Shown here: piece by piece, positions 62,155 to 64,000 of the stretch
How positions within the stretch are numbered: position 1 is the first letter of the stretch
Layout of the letters: every line of letters starts with the position of its first letter
Source of the DNA: CAZLRH01 sp964562015
GTDB taxonomy: Bacteria > Verrucomicrobiota > Verrucomicrobiia > Opitutales > JABDGR01
DNA length: 64,000 bases
Direction: 5' to 3'
NCBI GenBank assembly: GCA_964562015.1
Contig: CAZLRH010000001.1
Location: 310,001-374,000, forward strand
Made by a program: the position numbers and the translations under genes
The notes under the pieces: generated by a model
Told to the model about the DNA's origin: nothing
Seen by the model: the letters and a program-made list of their open reading frames with translations, nothing else
Database searches by the model: none

Positions 62155-62256
62155 CTAGCAAGGCTGCGCTTGTTTGAGCCCGCGCCCCTGAATGCGCGCG
62201 GCCACCAAGTAACATGCAATGGTAGAAACCAAGATGAACAGGACGATGCCGGCCAT
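62155..62256 (-). CDS. Tiny membrane peptide (33 residues)
   Basis: A 33-codon frame on the minus strand runs from ATG 62256 to TAG 62155. It encodes MAGIVLFILVSTIACYLVAARIQGRGLKQAQPC, cut here as a single ~19-residue hydrophobic helix (GIVLFILVSTIACYLVA) and a basic tail. It sits in the 192-bp gap between the ABC permease and the M20 peptidase, same strand as both. The composition, with one clean transmembrane helix followed by positive residues, looks like a genuine small membrane protein; it may assist the transporter. It is too short to test by similarity. Confidence 0.4.
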   Translation of the reverse strand: MAGIVLFILVSTIACYLVAARIQGRGLKQAQPC

Positions 62257-62304
62257 GGGCGAAATTCAGAATAGAAGGGGCGGCCCGGACGCCAAGCCAC
62301 AAAG

Positions 62305-63369
62305 CTAGCTGCCGCCACGGTGCCGGATTTTGTCCACGCCCACCGCCAAAACAATGACCAGCCCGATGATGATTTCCTGCACGTACGACGGCCAGCCCAT
62401 CTGCACCGCGCCACTTTTCAAGGCCGTCATCATGAGTGCCCCGATGACCGCGCCCCAGACGCTGCCGACGCCGCCGGTCAGGCTCGCGCCGCCGATGACC
62501 ACCGCCGCGATGATTTCCAATTCCAAGCCCGTGGCCACCGTCGGGTCGCCCTGTTGCAACCGCGCCAAGGTAAAGACGCCCGCCAGCCCGATGAACAATC
62601 CGCCGAGCACGTACACGCCGACTTTGAGCAGGCGCGTGCGCAGGCCGCACAGCCGCGCGGTGTCCTCGTTTGAACCCAAGGCGAAAACATGCCGGCCAAA
62701 CACGCTGCGGTTCAGCACGAACGACATTACCACAGTTAAAAGCAAAAGTACGATCACGCCGGACGGTGGCACCCACAGCGGCACGTCCCAACTGCCAAGC
62801 TGCGCCGGGTTGTTCATCAGAATGTTCACGCCCTCGGTGGACTTGAAGTTGTAGTTGACGGTCTGGTTGTCGCCCACCCATTTGGCCAGCCCGCGCGCGA
62901 TGCCCATCATGCCGAGCGTCACAATGAACGGCATCATGCGAAAACCGGAAATTACCCCGCCATTGACCGCGCCCACGAGCATGGCGCTCAAGATGCCCGC
63001 CAGCGCCGCCAGCCAGGAGGAATGGCCCGACCGCAGAATGGCCGCGGAGATCACGCTTGCCAGCGCGACCACCGAGCCCGCGCTCAAATCAATGCCGCCC
63101 GCGACAATGATCACCGTCATGCCGAGCGCACCCGTCGCCACAATCACCGTCTGCGTCAGGGTCAGGCCGATGGTGTAGGCGGTGAGGAAATTGTAGCGCG
63201 GCTCGAGCGGAAAGAAATGCGCCCAGGGTTCCGTCGGGTAATCGCTGTAAAGGTGCCGCACATAGACCATGATTTCAAACAGCCCCAACACAAATAGCAG
63301 CCCGAACAACGGCCCAAGCAACGGGTAACGTTTCAGCCAGGACAGGCGATGGAGGGACGGAGTCGACAT
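62305..63369 (-). CDS. Sugar ABC transporter permease (RbsC-like)
   Basis: 354 residues, polytopic (about 10 helices) of the branched-chain/ribose-type permease family PF02653. Diagnostic blocks: VIVATGALGMTVIIVAGGIDLSAGSVVALASVISA and GMMGIARGLAKWV, then ALGSNEDTARLCGLRTRLLKVGVYVLGGLFIGLAG, and VVIGGASLTGGVGSVWGAVIGALMM. The EAA-like loop is ALGSNEDTARLCGL. It transports a sugar together with the ATPase at 63386-64000; the periplasmic binding protein would lie beyond the window. Rhamnose is a candidate given the rhamnosidase locus at 23-33 kb (inference). Confidence 0.93.
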   Translation of the reverse strand: MSTPSLHRLSWLKRYPLLGPLFGLLFVLGLFEIMVYVRHLYSDYPTEPWAHFFPLEPRYNFLTAYTIGLTLTQTVIVATGALGMTVIIVAGGIDLSAGSVVALASVISAAILRSGHSSWLAALAGILSAMLVGAVNGGVISGFRMMPFIVTLGMMGIARGLAKWVGDNQTVNYNFKSTEGVNILMNNPAQLGSWDVPLWVPPSGVIVLLLLTVVMSFVLNRSVFGRHVFALGSNEDTARLCGLRTRLLKVGVYVLGGLFIGLAGVFTLARLQQGDPTVATGLELEIIAAVVIGGASLTGGVGSVWGAVIGALMMTALKSGAVQMGWPSYVQEIIIGLVIVLAVGVDKIRHRGGS

Positions 63370-63385
63370 GGAAAAAATTTAAAAG

Positions 63386-64000
63386 TTATTCGCGGCCGAG
63401 GGCGGCGGTCATCAGGCTGTGTTCATCCCACTGGTCGCGCGGGCGCACGGCCACGAGTTCCCCACGGCACATCACGCCGATGGTGTCGCACAAGCCGAGC
63501 AATTCCGGCAGGTACGAACTGACGAGGACGACCGCGCATCCGGTTTGAGCCAATTCCAGCATCTGGCGGTACAACACGGCCTTGGCGCCGACGTCAATGC
63601 CGCGGGTGGGTTCATCCAAAAGCAAAATGGTCGCCTGCTGATGCAACAGCCGGCCAAAGGCCACTTTTTGCTGGTTGCCGCCGGAAAGCGTGCCCACGGC
63701 TTGTTCGGCGGACTTCGTGCGCACATCGAGCCGCTTGATGAGTTCGTTCGACGCCGCCAGTTGCCGCCGCCGCGAGACAAAGCCGCGCGACGCCACCGTG
63801 TCGAGTCGCGAGAGGGTGAAATTATCCGCGAGGTCGCGATTAAGGAGCAGGCCCTCCTCCTTGCGGTTTTCCGAAAGCAGCCCGAGCCCGCGCGCCAGAC
63901 TTTCACGGGGGCGGCCAAAGCGCAGCGGCGTGCCCGCCACCACGACGCTGCCGGCCGAGGCTTGATCAAGGCCAAAAACCGAGCGCAGAATCTCCGTGCG
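63386..64000 (-). CDS. Sugar ABC transporter ATP-binding protein (RbsA/MglA-like), partial
   Basis: The C-terminal ~200 residues are present; the frame is open to the right edge (the last codons encode RTEILRSVFGLDQASAG, so the start lies outside). This is the second nucleotide-binding domain of an RbsA-type double ATPase: signature LSGGNQQKVAFGRLL, Walker B ILLLDEPTRGIDVGAK, and the switch His-like region VVLVSSYLPELLGLC. The usual second-domain layout GLLSENRKEEGLLLNRDLADN is kept. It ends 16 bp before the permease gene, so the pair is one operon. Confidence 0.93.
   Translation of the reverse strand, partial: RTEILRSVFGLDQASAGSVVVAGTPLRFGRPRESLARGLGLLSENRKEEGLLLNRDLADNFTLSRLDTVASRGFVSRRRQLAASNELIKRLDVRTKSAEQAVGTLSGGNQQKVAFGRLLHQQATILLLDEPTRGIDVGAKAVLYRQMLELAQTGCAVVLVSSYLPELLGLCDTIGVMCRGELVAVRPRDQWDEHSLMTAALGRE

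Noticed and set aside
1..64000. tRNA, rRNA, CRISPR arrays and complete insertion sequences
   Set aside because: I looked through the non-coding gaps and saw no cloverleaf-like GTTCGAATCC-type arm, no regular repeat-spacer series and no transposase gene; a covariance-model scan would be decisive for small RNAs.

Overview
The window looks like chromosomal DNA of a free-living, polysaccharide-degrading member of the Verrucomicrobiota (Planctomycetota/Verrucomicrobiota superphylum, perhaps Opitutales-like; this is inference). The evidence is a c-type-cytochrome DUF1587/1592/1588/1585 protein paired with a DUF1552 Tat substrate, many secreted glycan-active enzymes (GH78, GH106, CE1-type and SGNH esterases, ThuA, secreted TIM-barrel proteins), Ala/Pro-rich linkers behind signal peptides, and high GC. 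Most start codons lack a clear Shine-Dalgarno sequence; several sit behind C/T-rich leaders. No rRNA, tRNA, CRISPR array, complete insertion sequence or phage gene was seen.

Layout. 1-0.3 kb: tail of a GH106-like protein. 0.4-0.8 kb: short hicB-hicA toxin-antitoxin module. 1-15.4 kb: a lipoprotein, a cupin, the DUF1592/DUF1552 pair, a secreted esterase, a lactate permease, a beta-propeller, an AI-2E-type exporter, a secreted TIM-barrel protein and a ThuA protein. 15.5-22.2 kb: an accessory-looking stretch with two membrane proteins of unknown function, a nucleotidyltransferase with its small overlapping partner, a fused nucleotide cyclase/TIR-like/PAS-like protein, a second TIM-barrel paralogue and an orphan HicB. 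22.5-33.7 kb: a rhamnose-polysaccharide locus with a LacI regulator and a palindromic candidate operator, GH78, GH106, a degenerate GH43-like fragment and three esterases, all co-directional after the regulator. 33.7-36 kb: a secreted protein of unknown function flanked by about 120-bp direct repeats.

36-40.2 kb: housekeeping and small genes (Lon-N domain protein, DEAD-box helicase, DUF2975 plus Cro/C1 regulator, truA, ppnP). 40.3-48.1 kb: a GT2 glycosyltransferase converging on a tightly packed minus-strand operon: epimerase, HddC-Nudix fusion, HddA, two small thiamine-enzyme subunits, a ColD-like 3-dehydratase and a B12/radical SAM enzyme. Read together, these suggest synthesis of a GDP-heptose-derived deoxy and possibly branched sugar for surface glycan. 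48.4-56 kb: carB, a secreted protein, holA, a Na/Pi cotransporter and DUF4870. 56-60.8 kb: a secreted jelly-roll protein and two tandem paralogues of membrane-anchored repeat proteins. 60.9-64 kb: an M20 peptidase, a tiny membrane peptide and a RbsC/RbsA-type sugar ABC transporter running off the right edge.

The strongest leads for new biology are the single-chain cyclase/TIR-like protein (18.0-19.7 kb) and the heptose-modifying operon with split thiamine enzyme (41-48 kb).
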